A DNA stretch of 5,689 bases. Origin: Acidobacteriaceae bacterium (GTDB lineage Bacteria; Acidobacteriota; Terriglobia; Terriglobales; Acidobacteriaceae). The DNA is taken from contig DAHXOQ010000194.1 of assembly GCA_027364815.1 (NCBI GenBank), positions 1 to 5,689 on the forward strand, written 5' to 3'. A program made the translations under genes and the position numbers. Within the stretch, counting starts at the first letter, position 1, and every line of letters starts with the position of its first letter. The notes under the pieces are model-generated. The model made no database searches. It was not told the origin of the DNA and saw nothing but the letters and a program-made list of their open reading frames with translations. Of this stretch, positions 4,751 to 5,689 are shown piece by piece.

Positions 4751-5689
4751 GTGAATCGATCGAAAACGGCAATTGCGCCAATTATGCTCCAACTGGCAGT
4801 ACTCCTGTCTGTAATGATGACGGGCGGAGCTCGCACTCTTTGCGCGCAGCAAACTCAGGAACAGGCCGTTCCAGATGCTCCGACTCCGCAAGCTTCTCCG
4901 CTCGCTAACATCAAAGATGACGTCACTCCAGGAAAGGGTGTTCCTGACAAGCCCACGGTCAGCTCTTCATCGGCTACAGATGATCCGCAGCCCAGCCTAC
5001 CTTCGGCAACCAAGGGCCCTGATACCATTCAGACCACGCCCCCAACCATGCCAAAGCCCGGTGAAGCGATTGAAAGCGTCAAGGAAGCCATCACCGTCAA
5101 CGTCAATTACGTTGATCTGCCCGTTACCGTCAAGGATTCAAAGGGCAAGCTCGTTCCCGGCCTCACCTATCGCGACTTCAAAGTCTACGAAAACGGCAAC
5201 CGCGAACCGCTACGCATGTTCTCCGTCGATCCCTGGCCGCTCTCCATCGTTTTTGTTGTCGACCAGAGTCTCACCTCAGACGTCATGTCCAAGGTCAATG
5301 AGTCGCTCACTGCCATTCAAGGCGCACTGACTCCTTACGACGAAGTCGCCGTCTACAGTTACAACAACGGCTCTCAAGACCGCTCCCACGGATTCACCGG
5401 CGCTCAGAGCGCGCGTCTGCCTTACATTCTCTCCATGACCAAGAACACTGGCCGCGATATGCAGGTTCCTGTCAACGAAGGTCCGCTTTCCGGCTGCGCC
5501 ATTCGCCAGAACGGCGCCTGCATTGACCCCAACATCCAGCCCGGCTTCTCCGCCGGCCAGGGTGACTGGATGACCATTCCCAAGGAAATTCATACCCTCA
5601 ACGATGCGATTCTCGCCGCCGGCAAAGAACTCGCAACGCGCCCCAAAGAGCGTCGCAGGCTGATCTACGTCATCTCAGATGGCAAGGAA
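4751..5689 (+). CDS. Second secreted VWFA-related domain protein, 3'-truncated by the window edge
   Basis: The frame is open from the GTG at 4751 to the window end (313 codons, no stop). The GTG start is chosen because GGGGGAGGAG (4732-4741) precedes it by 9 bases and gives a textbook signal peptide: basic MNRSK, hydrophobic core about 12-26, likely cut near LCA/QQ (about 34). A Pro/Ser/Thr-rich linker follows (about 35-106). The family entry segment VNVNYVDLPVTVKDSKGKLV (116-135) and the DFKVYENG box (142-149) match the acidobacterial VWFA-related domain. The metal-site motif DQSLT has Asp171, Ser173 and Thr175, with Thr in place of the usual last Ser. The later landmark IYVISDGKE is at 305-313. 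A Cys pair (249 and 257) sits in an inserted loop. It is a diverged paralogue of the divergent gene at 3359-4465. The function in the cell envelope or outside is unknown. Confidence 0.9.
   Translation, partial: MNRSKTAIAPIMLQLAVLLSVMMTGGARTLCAQQTQEQAVPDAPTPQASPLANIKDDVTPGKGVPDKPTVSSSSATDDPQPSLPSATKGPDTIQTTPPTMPKPGEAIESVKEAITVNVNYVDLPVTVKDSKGKLVPGLTYRDFKVYENGNREPLRMFSVDPWPLSIVFVVDQSLTSDVMSKVNESLTAIQGALTPYDEVAVYSYNNGSQDRSHGFTGAQSARLPYILSMTKNTGRDMQVPVNEGPLSGCAIRQNGACIDPNIQPGFSAGQGDWMTIPKEIHTLNDAILAAGKELATRPKERRRLIYVISDGKE

Noticed and set aside
4573..4836. 87-aa minus-strand open frame across the divergent control region
   Set aside because: It overlaps the signal peptide of the right VWFA gene and the promoter, and has no family features.

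Overview
The window looks like a piece of an Acidobacteriota chromosome, probably class Terriglobia. The strongest pointer is a divergent pair of secreted proteins with the acidobacterial VWFA-related domain (the TIGR03436 type). Moderately GC-rich coding DNA and a DUF4337-type membrane protein fit this. The placement is inferred from family knowledge, not from a database search.

Left part (1-1760, + strand): the 3' three-quarters of cysS (cysteinyl-tRNA synthetase, 5' end outside the window). After 26 bases comes a small DUF4337-like membrane protein, then a very clear intrinsic terminator with a 14-bp perfect stem and a T-run. The two genes are probably co-transcribed, with the terminator closing the unit.

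Middle (1816-3325, - strand): a YedA-like EamA/DMT exporter with ten predicted membrane segments. Upstream of it on the same strand lies an 83-aa charged, helical protein of unknown function. A good sigma70-type promoter (ATGACA, 17 bases, TATAAA) at 3297-3325 points at the small gene. It would give a leader of about 160 bases, AT-rich and containing three inverted repeats. The exporter follows 74 bases behind the small gene, so both may be one unit.

Right part (3359-5689): two VWFA-domain genes facing away from each other. The left one (- strand, 368 aa) is complete. The right one (+ strand) starts with GTG at 4751 and runs off the window end after 313 codons. Both have signal peptides, a Pro/Ser-rich linker, the same domain-entry segment and MIDAS-type metal-site residues, so they are diverged paralogues acting outside the cytoplasm. 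The 285 bases between their starts hold a + strand promoter (TTGACG, 16 bases, CATAAT), a 13-base imperfect direct repeat with one copy inside that promoter's spacer, a GC hairpin, a foldable leader and a 12-bp perfect palindrome on the - strand side. This shared control region is the most interesting part of the window. No tRNA, rRNA, CRISPR array, insertion sequence or phage gene was seen.
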